From the NCBI GenBank assembly GCA_028622995.1, contig JAJQJQ010000060.1, forward strand, positions 558,001-622,000: 64,000 nucleotides of DNA. Reading direction: 5' to 3'. Within the stretch, counting starts at the first letter, position 1. Every line of letters starts with the position of its first letter. The position numbers and the translations under genes are program-made. The notes beneath the pieces are model-generated. The model saw only the letters and a list, made by a program, of their open reading frames with translations, was not told the DNA's origin and searched no databases. Below, piece by piece: positions 33,901-45,350 of the stretch. The stretch comes from Panagrolaimus kolymaensis. Its lineage: Eukaryota > Nematoda > Chromadorea > Rhabditida > Panagrolaimidae.

Positions 33901-35034
33901 GATTGTAAAAAAATTAAAAAAACTGGAAAAAAACCGTTAATAAAAAAAAATAAATAAATAAACTGTTTCGATTTATTTTTAAGCCTTTTGTAATTTCAGA
34001 GGAAGAAAAAAAATGAACTGCTTCCTGATTTTTTTTTTCATGGAGAAAAATTCCATGATTTTTGGTTGACATTCAAAAGAGTTATAATAAAAAAACCGGA
34101 AAATCAATAGAAATTAAAAAAGAAAAAGAAAAAGAAAGAAAGGATAATCTTACTTTGTTTGCTTGCTTTTTATGGATCGTAAAAAAAAGCTTTTGTTTGT
34201 TGGGTCCAAAAAAAGAAAACTGTCATAAAAAAATTTTTTGGGTGAATCAAAAGAAAAGAAATTCCAACAATTTCAAATACATTTTTTTAAGTTAATTCTA
34301 ACGTAAAAAAAATTAGAAAGTTTTTATTAATAATTTTTAGAAGAAATAATTCTGCAACTTTTGATTTAAAAAAGTGTGTCCCGATTTTTAGAGAAAAAAA
34401 TTATTCAAATTGATCCATAAACTTTTTCATTTTTTTAATCGAATCATAACTTTCTCCTTCAGTGCTGCTGCCAAAGCTTTAAAAAAATTATATCCCTCTC
34501 CTTTTTTTAGAAAAGTTCAAGGGCGTATTTTTTATGGTTTCAAGTTTCCATAATAATTACAAGTTTTTTTTAATAAAACAAACAAAAAAGTTTTTATTCT
34601 TTTTATTTTTTTTTGCTTCATTACTTTGAATGCCTGAGCCTTTCCCTATATATATTTTTAATGTTAATTTGCACGCGCGAATAATTCCCGCCATTTGCTA
34701 ATACGATCGTAGTGATCGCGATCGGCCTTCAAAAAAAAAAATGAATAAATAAATAAATTTTTTTTGGTTCGGGTTTTTCTTTTTGAGTTTGAACCTTTCT
34801 ATTTTTTTTATGAAAAAGAAAATATCGATCGATCGACAGAAAAGGAGCAACAGTAAAAAAATTCGTATGTAAATGTTCAAAGGAAAAAAATGTTCTTACC
34901 TGAAGCAAATTAAATATTACCGGAATCCATAATCTACCAATGAGATCAAAAACTTGTCGAGCGCATGCAAGTAATAACCATAAAAATAAAATAAAAAATA
35001 ACCAAATTCTTGTTGGAGAATTACAACAACACAT
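27944..35034 (-). CDS. NKAIN-like four-helix membrane protein with a long cytoplasmic tail
   Basis: Exons: 34900-35034, 32466-33170, 28788-29492, 27944-28726 (the last probably split by a 54-base intron 28465-28518 with a weak GTTGGT donor). Length 775 residues, or 757 if that intron is removed. It opens MCCCNSPTRIW, then a hydrophobic helix and ARQVFDLIGRLWIPVIFNLL, which fits the NKAIN pattern ERQ-x-FDFLG-x-x-WAPI. Two further helices follow (IAYNVVITLWYAGIL), a Cys-containing extracellular loop with an NLT glycosylation site, then FQALIHIIIAFITMLLSIIL. NKAINs interact with the Na,K-ATPase beta subunit. Vertebrate members are about 200 residues, so the 550-residue tail (acidic run, PPPPPPM, Gln/His-rich, Ser-rich) is unusual. 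Two opposite-strand genes lie in intron 2. Confidence 0.75.
29716..30925 (+). CDS. Coiled-coil / F-box-LRR-like protein, family copy 4, 5' end missing
   Basis: Segments 29716-29778, 29829-29966, 30012-30562, 30611-30749, 30797-30925 are open and in phase, matching exons 1 (end) to 5 of copies 1-3: IARLLEIIAEYEATNKKY, VSVLEKQQVADRQARDGEKK, then LRR-like strands (CNLTDLYLHNQTL, LENIPNIEKF). Upstream of 29716 similarity stops and the frame meets a stop, with no in-frame ATG, so the N-terminal head is lost or lies on an unrecognised exon. The fourth intron starts AAG|GCAAGT, a GC-AG intron, where paralogs have GT. AATAAA lies near 31013. It sits antisense in an intron of the NKAIN-like gene. Confidence 0.6.
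30926..31478. other. Spacer and probable promoter of the next nested gene
   Basis: Within the large NKAIN intron. The end (TTTACAG at 31456-31462, then GAGCCTATTGCTAACA before ATG) has the same leader-acceptor context as the other MENQN genes. No other feature seen. Confidence 0.5.
31479..32248 (+). CDS. Short coiled-coil protein of the MENQN family
   Basis: Three exons: 31479-31805, 31852-31989, 32039-32248; phases agree, 224 residues. It begins MENQNSVLGSLQ like the chimeric gene at 19439, continues as charged coiled coil (EEMIDELIAVHLRLGMENID) through three exons, and ends in a Ser/Asp-rich tail (GDSSDDWP) without the LRR-like half. The last exon starts like exon 3 of the LRR copies (ISALEKQQQ) but stops early, so the C-terminal domain was lost. 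AATAAA lies near 32347. Nested antisense in intron 2 of the NKAIN-like gene. Confidence 0.7.
33171..34899. other. First intron of the NKAIN-like gene
   Basis: About 1.7 kb of AT-rich sequence between GTAAGAAC (34892-34899) and TTTTGTAG (33171-33178) on the minus strand. Open frames here are low-complexity K/N/F-rich and were not accepted. No nested gene seen. Confidence 0.55.
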
Positions 35035-38000
35035 ATTATTTCACAATTATGGCAGCAGCTACCGTTTAGATAGAATTTATCGAAGTCGATAAAAAAATAA
35101 AAATAAAATTGAAAAAATATTAATAATTTTCTTCGTTGCAAGACTCTCAAATCAGCCAATTTAATAATAAAATTTTATTAATTTAATAATTAATTATCCG
35201 TTTTCATTAATTTTATTTCTCATGCTTCAATAAAAATAAAATTTATAATTTTTTATTAATTAAAAATAATTAAGCGAGATGAGATGAATGGGCGATGATG
35301 GAAAGGAATGTGGTTGTCGATCGGTCGTCGTCGGCTTCCTTGCTTCCTTCCTTTTTTTCCTCTAAAAAAAATAAGAAAGAATAAAGAGTTTTGAATTTTA
35401 TTTCGTTTTTTTTATGATCGAAAATAAAAAATAAAAATAAAAAAAGTGATGGTGGAAGTAAATCTAATTATATCAACAAAAAAAAAAAGAAATAAATTCA
35501 CGGCTTATGCAAACGAAAGTAAAAAAAAAGTTGATAAAAACGCGAGATTTTTTTTTTGTTGGGGAGTTTATTGTTTTCTGGGGACACGAGTGAATCGAAA
35601 TATGGTTAAAAAAATTGAAATAAAAAATAGGCAAAAAACAAATTCTTGATTGATGGAAGTAAAAAATGAGAAAAAAATAGTAACAAAAAAGAGTTTAAAA
35701 AATAAAAGTTTGATGAATAAATTTAAAAAAATTTCCTTCTTCTTCTGGCACCTTCGCAATTTTTTTTTTATCGACGCCTATTGTTTTAACTATTTTTTTT
35801 GTTTGTCCAAATGGGTAATGGCGATAATGTTTTTTTGCTAACATCAAATAAATTTTAAAAAACAGACATTTTATGGCGCCATTATGCATGTGTTTTTTGG
35901 TTTGACGCTTTTTTTCTTTCGATTGGCGGCGCCATGATTGGTTTATTTAAAAAAAAACAGAAAAAAAAATATGTGTTACTAAAGCATCATCAACAAAATG
36001 GAAAGGTCAAAATTTGAGACGAAAAAAATAATACACAAAAGCCAAAAACGATGGCCAAAGTTTGCTATTATAAATTCGCTTGACAGGCATTTGGAATTTG
36101 TTCCAAAAATAAAAAATAAAAAAATCGGGGTTTAATCTTTTTCTTTAAAAACGAAGAAAAAAGAAACAATATTTAAAAAATAAAAATGAAACCCAAGCCG
36201 ATCATTTTCGGCCGTGTTCGATAAAAAAATAAAAATAAAAACTTTTGAACACTGACATCACCAAAATCTAAGAAGCAACAGTAAAAAAGAAAACGGTTAA
36301 AAGAGTTTTAAAAAAATCATAAAACCCATTTTCAAATGAAAAAATCGCAACTTTTTCCAATAAAAAAAATATCAAAAAAAGTTTCTTTCGTTTATGTATC
36401 AACAACATAACTTTTGCCTGTGGCAAACATAGATACATAGATACCTCACGCAACTTTTTTTTCAAATCATAAAATAAAAATTCCATTAATGAAAAAAATC
36501 AAAAGAAAAAAATGTAATCAAATAAAGAAGGTGTAATCAACAACAAAAAAATAAAAGTGTAAACGCGCCGCGCCATTCATCGCTATCGTCGTCGTTGTCG
36601 TCGTAATAACCAAATAATAACCAACACCCCTTGAATAAATATAAATATAAATAAAAATAATAATATATTCATCTCCTTTTTCTGATTTTTCTTTTTATGC
36701 ATCTTTAATACAAAATTGGCGGCGTCAAAAAAAAAGAAAGAGAAACGAGGGAGGAAAGAAAGAAAGAAGAAGAGTGATCGATATTGCATATAAAAAAAAT
36801 TTCCCATTTTGTCGTCGTCGTCTGTGGTGAGGGAGAATTGATCTTTTTTTTCATCAAATTTTTGGTAGAAAAAGAAAAATGAGAGAGAGTTTAAGCAAAA
36901 AAATAAACAAAATAAAATACATAAATTTTAAAAGGAAATGTGAAAGATAGGGTCAGAAAAATTTGAGAATGAAATTAAAATGGAAGAAAAAATTTGAGAA
37001 TGAAAATTTTATGGAATCAAAAGAAAGTAATATATATAAATAAATAATTTGGAAAATCGAGTTACTATCATTTAACGGGGCAATCAGAAATTTCAAAGAA
37101 AATAAAAATATTGTTAAATCAATTTTAAAATTTAGAAAACTCATTTCCAAAAATGAAGCAAAAAAAGCCAAAATAAAATTGAAAATATCAAAGACACACG
37201 GATAGTAATTCAAAGAAATAAATAGTTGTAACAAATCGATTACTCTCACTCAAAATAAATAAAACTCCTTGATCGAGAAAGCTATGTTTCATATATCCTC
37301 CTCGTTAGCTAGCTTAAAACTAGCTTACATAAAAATTCGAAACTCGTTTAACATTTTTTTAGCGAAACTTTTTTTGTTGTTGAACTTTTTTCATTTTCAA
37401 AAAGGAAAAGACGAAAACGAAAACGATGAAGATGCAAAAATAGATAGAAAAAAAAAAGATAAAGCTAGTTTTGTAAAAATAAAAATATTGTAAAAAGGAA
37501 ATGGGAAAGAAAAAGAAAAAAAGATATATATTGCTTTTGTAAGTAAGTAAACAAAGACACACACCGCAAAAATATATTGAAAAAAGGAAGAAACTAAAAC
37601 CTTCTCTTTTTTTTTTGACTTACGCAGAACAGAAAAAAATGTTCGGGTGTTTTGTTGTTTGTTGTTTGTTGGTTTGTCACAAAAATGAAAGAAAGAAAAA
37701 AATGTTATATGTGAGTGATGATGGTCAGTTAGTAGTTAGTCAGAGTCGGTCATTCATCTATCCTACCACACTCAAGAGCCCCAAAAGCAAGCAAGCTACA
37801 ACGCCCCAGAAGCTTATGTACAGGTAGTAAGTGCGCGGGTTTGATGGTCAAAAAAAAAAAGAAGAGAATGGGGAGTCTTTCTTGTTTGTCGTCCATTTTT
37901 TTCATTTTACGGCAGCAGCCAACAAAAAAAAGAAAGACATGGGAGATGAAAATAATTTTTTTTACCTTTATTTCGCGCAGTACAAAAATGAGTGAGTGAC

Positions 38001-41000
38001 CGTTACTACCGCCCTTGTCGAGAGAAAAAGAAAAGATAGGTAGGTAGGCAGCCAACATCAGCTTTAACGGTCGTCGTCGGTCAGCTGGTTGACTTGCTTG
38101 CTACTTTTTTTTTCATTCAACCTAAACCTAACAACATAGCTGAAAAAAAGAAGAAAGAAGGTAAATCCTTTAAGGTATCTTTGTTGTTGTTGTATCGTCG
38201 GTAGTCTCAATTTACAATTTTCTATCGCTCTTTTTTCTACTCCCATTCTGTTGTTTTTAATAATGAAAAGAAAAATAAGCGAGTAATAATAGTCAAACCC
38301 ATATTATTTTTTTCTAGTAAGCTGCTAAAAAAGAAGAAGCAGCCGATGATTGTTGGTGACCATACATACATACATACGCAGCATAGAAAAAAAGCTAGCA
38401 ACAATGGACTTTATTCACCCGATTCGAAAATGAAAGTAACCCATTCTCGATCGGTTACTTTTTCTTTCTTTCTTTCTAACATCAATGGCTTCTTCTTTTC
38501 TTTGTGAAATTTTTTTCATTAAATAAAATAGTTTACGTTTTCCAGTTTTCAAGAGGATGGTTAGAAAAATATATATGGCGAAAACGGTTTTAGAAAAACA
38601 ATCAAAAAACGCAAATTTTTGTTCATCGTTCACAAAAAAATTTTTCTACCGTTTTTCATTCACTCGTTTCATTTTTGGTTTTTGGGTTTATTTTTGGTTA
38701 AAATTGACCGGAACGATTGAAAAGAAGATTTTGTATTTCGCGCACCCACGTAATTATAAATTGTTATTATTGTTGTTGTTATTTCGACAATTGTTTGAAT
38801 ATGGGTACTTGAATGTTTCGTCAAAAAAATAACAGGAAAGACATATTTTTGATTTTAAAATTTAAAAAAAAAGAAATGGTTGGAACGGGCAATTTTTGAA
38901 ATTGACTCGAAAGAGGATGAAGATTGATGCCAAAAATTTGAGTTTTGGAAAAAAATAAAAAAGACGATCAAAAAAATTAAAAAATGGAAGAAAAACAAAA
39001 AAATCGAAGTTATTTTTTTGGTATTCATGAAACTCGCTATTTTGCAGCGATATTTTTTTTTCGACATTTCTGAAAGTAATTTTTTTAGCAAATTTTTGCA
39101 TACAAAAAAACTAAATTATTTGACATTGAATTCCTTTTCTACATAAGATCACTGTCAGAAATTGAAAGCAAAAACGCTGTTGAATGAATGACATAATGTT
39201 GTTATTTGGAGGAGGAGGTTGTAAAAATAAAATAATTTTTTTTACGATGTCACAAGCAAAAAAAAAAAGAACGAAGAATGATAAGAAAAAGTGCATACAT
39301 AACTTTACAACCCCCAAGAAAAATGCTGAGATTCAAAAAAGTTGATTTAATCAAATTTTTAAGGGCCAAAATTAAAGTCGCAAACCTGGCAAAAAAAGGA
39401 GGTCAAGAAGAAGCAAGAAAAAGTACTGCCTTTCAATAAAACTCGAAAAAATTTCTATGATTGAAATTTTCAAGAAAGAGTCAAAAATAAATATTTAAAA
39501 GGCGGACCAACAAATGAAAACACAAAAAAACATTAGTCCTCTGTCGTTCATAAAAAAAACATAGTAAAAATGCATAAATTTCCGGTAATCAAACAAGTTT
39601 GAAAGTTTTTTGATTAATAAAAAGACTAATCCATCGATAAACTAACTAACTAACTACATAGTGGTTGGATTAAAAAAGCGAATTAATGGAAACAAAAAAT
39701 ATTTTTCTTACTTTTTTTCTCGGTAAAAATAAACAGGAAAAACATAAAAAATTATAAATGCATATTTTTAGATCCAAATAAACGGGAGAAAAAAGCGAAA
39801 GTAATGAACGTTGTTCGCGAAATAAAAACAAATCAACTTCAAATAAAAAAAAATTCCGGTAGAAATGAAAAAATAGAGATAGCTTAAAAATAAATACAAA
39901 ATACAAATAAATAAAAAAAAATTTTATTTCTTTGCGCTTATTAAATTTTTTTTTTATGTTTTTTAGCTTTGGTTGCAGCATTTTTTTTAGTTAAACCAAA
40001 ATCAAAAATATAATATCTTCAAAAAAAATCTTTTACTTATTTTTTTGTTTTCGAAAGTTGTTGGTAGCTGATTTATTGACTAAATTTTTTAAAGCACTCG
40101 CAAAAAAATAATTGGGACATGTTAGGTCAAGCATAAATAATTTATAATATGGTAAATATTTTCTGAACAATAAGATTTAATCATATAAAAAAATAAAAAA
40201 CGTCTTCCCACCATATTCTCGAGAAGATGAAGAGGAAAAAAAATTCAATCAAATATAAAATTTATTAATTAAAAGCGAAATAAGGAACAAATATTCCAAG
40301 GAGAGAGAAAAAAATAATAAGAAGAAATTTTTTTATTGAGTCTCGTCTTCTTTATTTTCTCAAAAAATATAAATTAAAAAAGTCTAATTTTTTTAACACA
40401 AAAAACTTTTAATTCTTTTTTTTAAAATATAAAAATCCAAAATGAAATTTTTTTTATAAACAATGGTTTATTTTATTTTTTTTATAAACCACCACCGACC
40501 ATAAAAAGCTATTCTATTCTATCTTATAAACATTTTTTTTAATTTCAAAAGAAACAAACAAAAAAGTTTTTTTTTCATTCATAAGGCAAAAAAGGAATTC
40601 ATCATTCCTTCACTCTCTATCTCTCCTCAATTTTTTTTGTCCACTTTAAAACAACAAAATAAAAAATCTATGTAAACCGAGCAAGAAGCAACAACCAGCA
40701 AAAAAATGCAAGAAGCAAGCGATTGAAGACGATGAACGATGACAGCCGCCACCATTTCTCCATATTATTTTTATTTGTTCTTAAACGCTCGCTTGCTTCT
40801 TTTTTTGATCTTAAAAAGCATGCTTTTTTTGACCATTGTTTTTTTTGTCCTCCTAGTCATGTCATCATCGCTTGCTTCTTTTTGAAACCACAAAAAATAA
40901 GATGGACACTTTTTTTTGTTACAAAAAAAAAAATCAAAAAAAAAAAGATGCAAATATAAATGTCAAATTTGGAAATTTAGGATGAAAAAAAATTAGTGAT

Positions 41001-41665
41001 CGCTGTTGTTTTTTTTTGTTGATGCATGCTAATAAAAAAGAAGAAGGCTTGATGAAAAAGAAGAAAAAAAAAACGAACACTGGCAATGGAAGCAGCTACT
41101 CCGCCGCAGTATTTTTTTTTTCTTTCATTCTGACATTTATAAAACAACGCAAGATTGATTCAACAAAGAAAAAGACTGATGGCTGCTAAGATGATGGCCT
41201 CCTTCGTTTTTTCTTTTATTTTTTGCCACAACTATTACCTCTTCAACAGCAATAACCTTTAATGGAGGTCGACGATGACTATCCCACTTTTTTTTGTTCT
41301 CTCTTTTTCTTTGATGTTTAACGTTGAATGACGACTTTGAGTTTTTCTCCCCTATTTTTTTTTTCTTTCTTTCTCATTAAACTGATAACGATCGGAAGTT
41401 AGTTAGTTAGTTAGTTTAGAGTTTCATGCTGTGAGAAAAAAGCGAGATTTGTTGATTGTATGTATGACCGTTGCAAAAAAATAAATTGCGTTTATCAGAG
41501 ATTGGAATGTGATTATTCTTCTTTTTTTTTTGAATGAGTGAGTGTGAGTTAGTTAGTTCAATAATAACCTTTAAATAATATTTTTTTGGTTAAAAAAAAG
41601 GTTGAAACCTTTATGGTCAAAAGAAAAAACTGATACAAAAAAAAATGAAAAAAAATTTTTTTTAA
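35035..41665. other. 6.6-kb gene-poor AT-rich region
   Basis: Long A and T runs, short simple repeats (CATA near 38365, TTAG near 41400, CTTT near 38463) and isolated GC-richer islands such as the GTCGTCGT stretch at 36586-36605. All open frames are low-complexity with no splice-compatible partners. It lies upstream of the minus-strand NKAIN-like gene and may hold its promoter and untranslated exons, but nothing specific can be supported. Confidence 0.5.
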
Positions 41666-41747
41666 CGCTGCCAGCAGGATTTGAACCTACGCGGGAAATT
41701 CCCAACAGATTTCAAGTCTGTCGCCTTAACCACTCGGCCATAGCAGC
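41666..41747 (-). tRNA. tRNA-Ser (anticodon UGA)
   Basis: Read on the minus strand: 7-bp acceptor stem GCTGCTA/TGGCAGC (one T-G wobble), D-arm GGCCGAGTGGTTAAGGC, anticodon stem-loop ACAGACTTGAAATCTGT with TGA at positions 34-36, a long variable arm (GGGAATTTCCC) typical of class II serine tRNAs, T-arm GGTTCAAATCC and discriminator G. Length 82 without intron. A T-run follows as Pol III terminator. It reads UCA codons (and UCG/UCU by wobble or modification). Confidence 0.96.
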
Positions 41748-42081
41748 TGTTTTATGTTCTCATTTTTAACGTTTATGACTTGCGTAAGAAAGAAAAAATA
41801 AGGCGAATGGCTTTTTTGACGCAAGCAAACAAAAAAGTTAAAAGCCTTATAAAAAGGCATAAAAATTTAAGAAAAATCCTCATAAAAAATGGACATCAAA
41901 AAATGCTAAATTAAAGAGGAAGAAACCTTCAAAAGTTTCGGCTTTCATAAATACTAAAATTAGTTATAAAAAAGTTAGTGAAAAATATTTATTTTTTAAT
42001 ATGGCAAAACTATAAACAAAAACCCGTAATAACCGCCAATATTTTTTTCTTCTTCATGGAAATGCAAAAAGCCAAAGAAAT

Positions 42082-42886
42082 CTATGGATGATTAGAAACT
42101 GAATATGCCGATGAAGCCCCAGCTGCAGATGGAAGTTGAAAAGCCACTCTCGCTGCATTACCATTTAAAGTATTGTGATAACTTGGAGGTGCAGGATCAT
42201 CATCTGTATTTGTTGGCGGCGAAGTTACTGTTACATATTCAGGTGGAGGTTGTTGTTGTTGGTCCTGGAACAACCAAAAATTAAAATTAAAATCAAACAT
42301 TTAAAATTTAAAAAGAGAAATGCTTCTTACAATGCTTTCAGTTTTTCTAACTCTAAATGGAGCCGAACTAAACATAGCTTTATTATATGTTGGTAAAGTT
42401 CGAAAAACATAATCAGGAAATTGAGATAATCGTTGCATCATTCTTAAAATATCTTGATTTAAAGTCATGGTGGGTCGAGAAGTGATAGTTGGTGCCCCAG
42501 TTGATGGTTCATCAATTCGAGATACATGATCATCAATAATTCGAGCATTTAATCGATTATGAATTTTAACACTGCATGCATAACATAAAGCTGCTAACAC
42601 GGTTATTAAGGTCAATATTACCACAGCGACGACAATGTAAGTGGAAGCATCTTGAAATTTTAACTAAAAAATAATTTGGTTGAAAGAAAGATAGTTTTTT
42701 TTGTTGGGTAATTAACGCTTCAAAAACAAAAATTTGATCGCAAATTTATAAATAAAAAATATGTATGCTTATAAACGAAAAAGCCAACTTACTGATGATA
42801 CTGAAACTTACATCATTTTTTTGCATAATTGAAAGTAAAATTAATCCCAAAATAAATAATGAAAAAACTAACATAGCTTTAAGCAT
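42082..42886 (-). CDS. Small single-pass membrane protein with two PY motifs
   Basis: Three exons: 42812-42886, 42331-42663, 42082-42264; phases agree, 196 residues. The N-terminus MLKAMLVFSLFILGLILLSI is a signal peptide or short anchor. After only about 15 residues comes a transmembrane helix (YIVVAVVILTLITVLAALCY), so the extracellular part is tiny. The cytoplasmic tail holds QQQQPPPEYV and PAPPSYH, two PPxY motifs that bind WW domains of NEDD4-type ubiquitin ligases. It resembles small adaptor or type I/III proteins of the shisa/NDFIP style in organisation only; no family is claimed. An upstream ATG (42931) in the same frame is possible. Confidence 0.6.
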
Positions 42887-43418
42887 TTTTTGTTTAATCA
42901 CGTTAAATATCGACCTATCAATAATATCAATTTGTAACATCAAAAACAAAATGCGTATATTTTCTAGTTAATAAAAAACTTTCTGGTTTTATTTTTGATC
43001 AAAGAAAAGAACCAAAAAAAGGACGTCAGAACAAAAAAATAAAATAAAAGTAATCAATCGCTGGTTGGCAAGGAAAGATGCACCTTGTGAAAGAAAAAAA
43101 CTTTAAGTTCGATCGTTATGATCCTTTGTGAATGTAAATCGCTGAATGTTACACTTTGCGTAAAGAAAAGGAAAGTTGAAATCATAAATTGCCCATGTGG
43201 TTCAAATTCTCACTTCAAAAATGAAGATGAAGAAGAAAAACAAAATTTGCTATTGAAAGCAGAAAGAGATATTGTTATCGACGGTGAATTTTTTTGAAAT
43301 AATTATAAGAAAACATGTTAATGGAAACAACATAGCAAGACATAAGTTTATTCAAGCATCAGAACACAATGAAATTACATATTTTATACAAAGAAAGATA
43401 CAAAATTTTAAGGTAATA
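42887..43418. other. Intergenic, nothing recognised
   Basis: AT-rich spacer between two minus-strand genes; serves as promoter of one and 3' flank of the other. No exon-like segment seen. Confidence 0.5.
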
Positions 43419-44920
43419 TTAGTAAGCAGTATCTTGAATGGTGAGTTTCTCAGGAAATGGACAGTTTTGAAGTAATTCTTGTTTTATATCATCGATTTCA
43501 TGAGTTTCACTTTGTTTCCAATGAAATGAAAGTGTAAATTGAGTTTGAGGATGCTTCTAAAATAATGACCACATAAAAATTATCATAAGAAAGTAAAATT
43601 ACCTTCATAAAAACAACGAAAGCATCAGCATCAAATTCATCAAAAACAATGTTGTATAATTTGAAAACTTTGAGATTATCGAAAGTTGGAAGTTTGACGA
43701 GATTTTTAAATGTTCCTTTACTAACGGTGAATACATCGGATATACTAATATATGTACGATCTCCAGTAACACTACTAAAATTATTATTATAAAACCAACA
43801 TAAAAATTTAATAAAACTTACTATCCAATTTTTTCAATGTTTGGCAGTTTTTCTATGATTTCTTCAAGTTGAACTAAACCATCATCATCCTTGTCTTTGA
43901 TCACAACATTGAGGAAATAAAGGTTCTTAATGGTTCCAGATTTTGCAAGCTTTTCATAATCTTTCAAAGTTATCTTTTGTTTATACAGAAACAAATCCGT
44001 GATATTGCAAGAACGAACATATTTAAGCAATTTTGAAAAAATCTTGTTTTCATCATTTAGAGCATGATTTTCAGCATAATATCCAGTATTGCCATCAAAT
44101 GGATCAGCATCATAAAAAGTGACAACACCATCCAGAACCAACTTCTTTGAATAATACCAAACATCGTTATTGTATAAAGAGGAATATGAACCTTTTGTAA
44201 AGATTTTTCTTGGTTTTTCATTTTCATCCAAAGTTAGATAAGCAAGAAAAGAAAGCCTGTTTTTTGGTTTGAACAGCTTTTTGATAACATTTGGATCTTT
44301 TATGGGCAGCTTTGATGAACTGAGTTTCTTGGTTGTTAGAGAAGAAATCTGAAAAGTTACTAGATACTTTAAATAAGCAAAAAACAAAAAAAGCTTACGA
44401 TAGAGAATGGTAGACGAGCAATGTTTTGCATTTTTCCGACAAACATAAAGCGATTGGTTTTCTTTTTACCATCAAGAACTTTGAAATCATCTTCAGATTC
44501 AGCTTCCAAAGCAGAAATTTTAGCTTCCATAACTTTCTTGTCAACAGCTTCACTTTGATTCTTTTCCAAGTTTGAAATCTGAAAAATGAGAAAAAAATTA
44601 TAAAAGAATGATGTTTGCATCTTTCATAAAAACAAGATGTTTACATGTAAAGCACTAACCTTAGTTTGTTGTTCACTCATTGTTGCATTCATTTCAGTAA
44701 CACGTTGATTCAAGAGAGCAACTTCAGCTTCCAATAATTCCTTTTCATTTGCGGCAACATTATTTTCACTTTTCAATTGAGCGATTTCTTTTTGAAGCCG
44801 AGCATTTTCATTTCTTAATTGAATCTTTTCCAGTTCATCCATGCTTTGAAGTTTTTCATCAAGTCGAGAAAGTCCCTTTTCATCCAATTGTTGAAGTTTT
44901 TGTTTCTCAAAAGTTGCCAT
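43419..44920 (-). CDS. Coiled-coil / F-box-LRR-like protein, diverged copy 5
   Basis: Five exons: 44660-44920, 44399-44578, 43822-44348, 43603-43774, 43419-43556; phases agree, 425 residues. A Leu/Glu-rich coiled coil fills the first 110 residues (LQSMDELEKIQLRNENARLQ). The C-terminal half shows the same order as copies 1-4: LVLDGVV, DADPFDGN, CNITDLFLYKQKI, LYFLNVVIKD, LEEIIEKLPNIEKI, DEFDADAFVVFMK, KHPQTQF. Intron positions in the C-terminal half are the same (TA|T codon split, AAG before KHP), so it is a true paralog despite low identity and opposite strand. ATG lies directly behind a TTTTTAG acceptor, an unusually short leader. Confidence 0.72.
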
Positions 44921-45350
44921 CTAAAAATAATGAAAGTATTAACCTTGTTTTTATAAAAAGTTACAAATAAACTTACAGCTTTGAGAAGAGAACAACGAAT
45001 TGATTTAACCGCTCACTTTCACGAGAATGTAAAACTAATGAGAAGAAGCTTGAATAAAAAAGATAATGAAGAAAATAAGCAGTTATGCAAATTTTTGTCT
45101 TTTTGTGATTTTTTATTTTCCCACAAAAAAGAAGTATTTCTTTACGTAAAAAAAAATAGCTAAAAATAACTTTCAAAATTTTCCATAATTTGTTTGTCGT
45201 TAAATTTAATGTTAATCCAACGAATTTTTTTGTCTATTTTTACAAACATTTATTAATTTAAAAATTGCATTATTTTTAATTTACAAAATCAAAGTTCCCG
45301 AAAACCCTCGTTTCTTTTATTTTTTTCAAACATTTATTATTATTATTCAT
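44921..45350. other. Intergenic, nothing firm
   Basis: On the minus strand a segment ending at a CTTACAG-type donor (44975-44985) could be a 5'UTR exon of copy 5, but it carries a stop in the relevant frame and no ATG. Otherwise AT-rich with ATT repeats near 45340. Confidence 0.4.

Noticed and set aside
35035..41665. Many 60-100 residue frames in the gene-poor region, some with apparent transmembrane stretches (for example 36953-37249)
   Set aside because: Low-complexity F/I/K/N composition expected by chance in AT-rich DNA, with no paired splice sites or recognisable motif.
44973..45176. Upstream exon encoding an extra N-terminus for coiled-coil copy 5
   Set aside because: The phase needed to join at 44920 meets a stop and there is no ATG; at most a 5'UTR piece.
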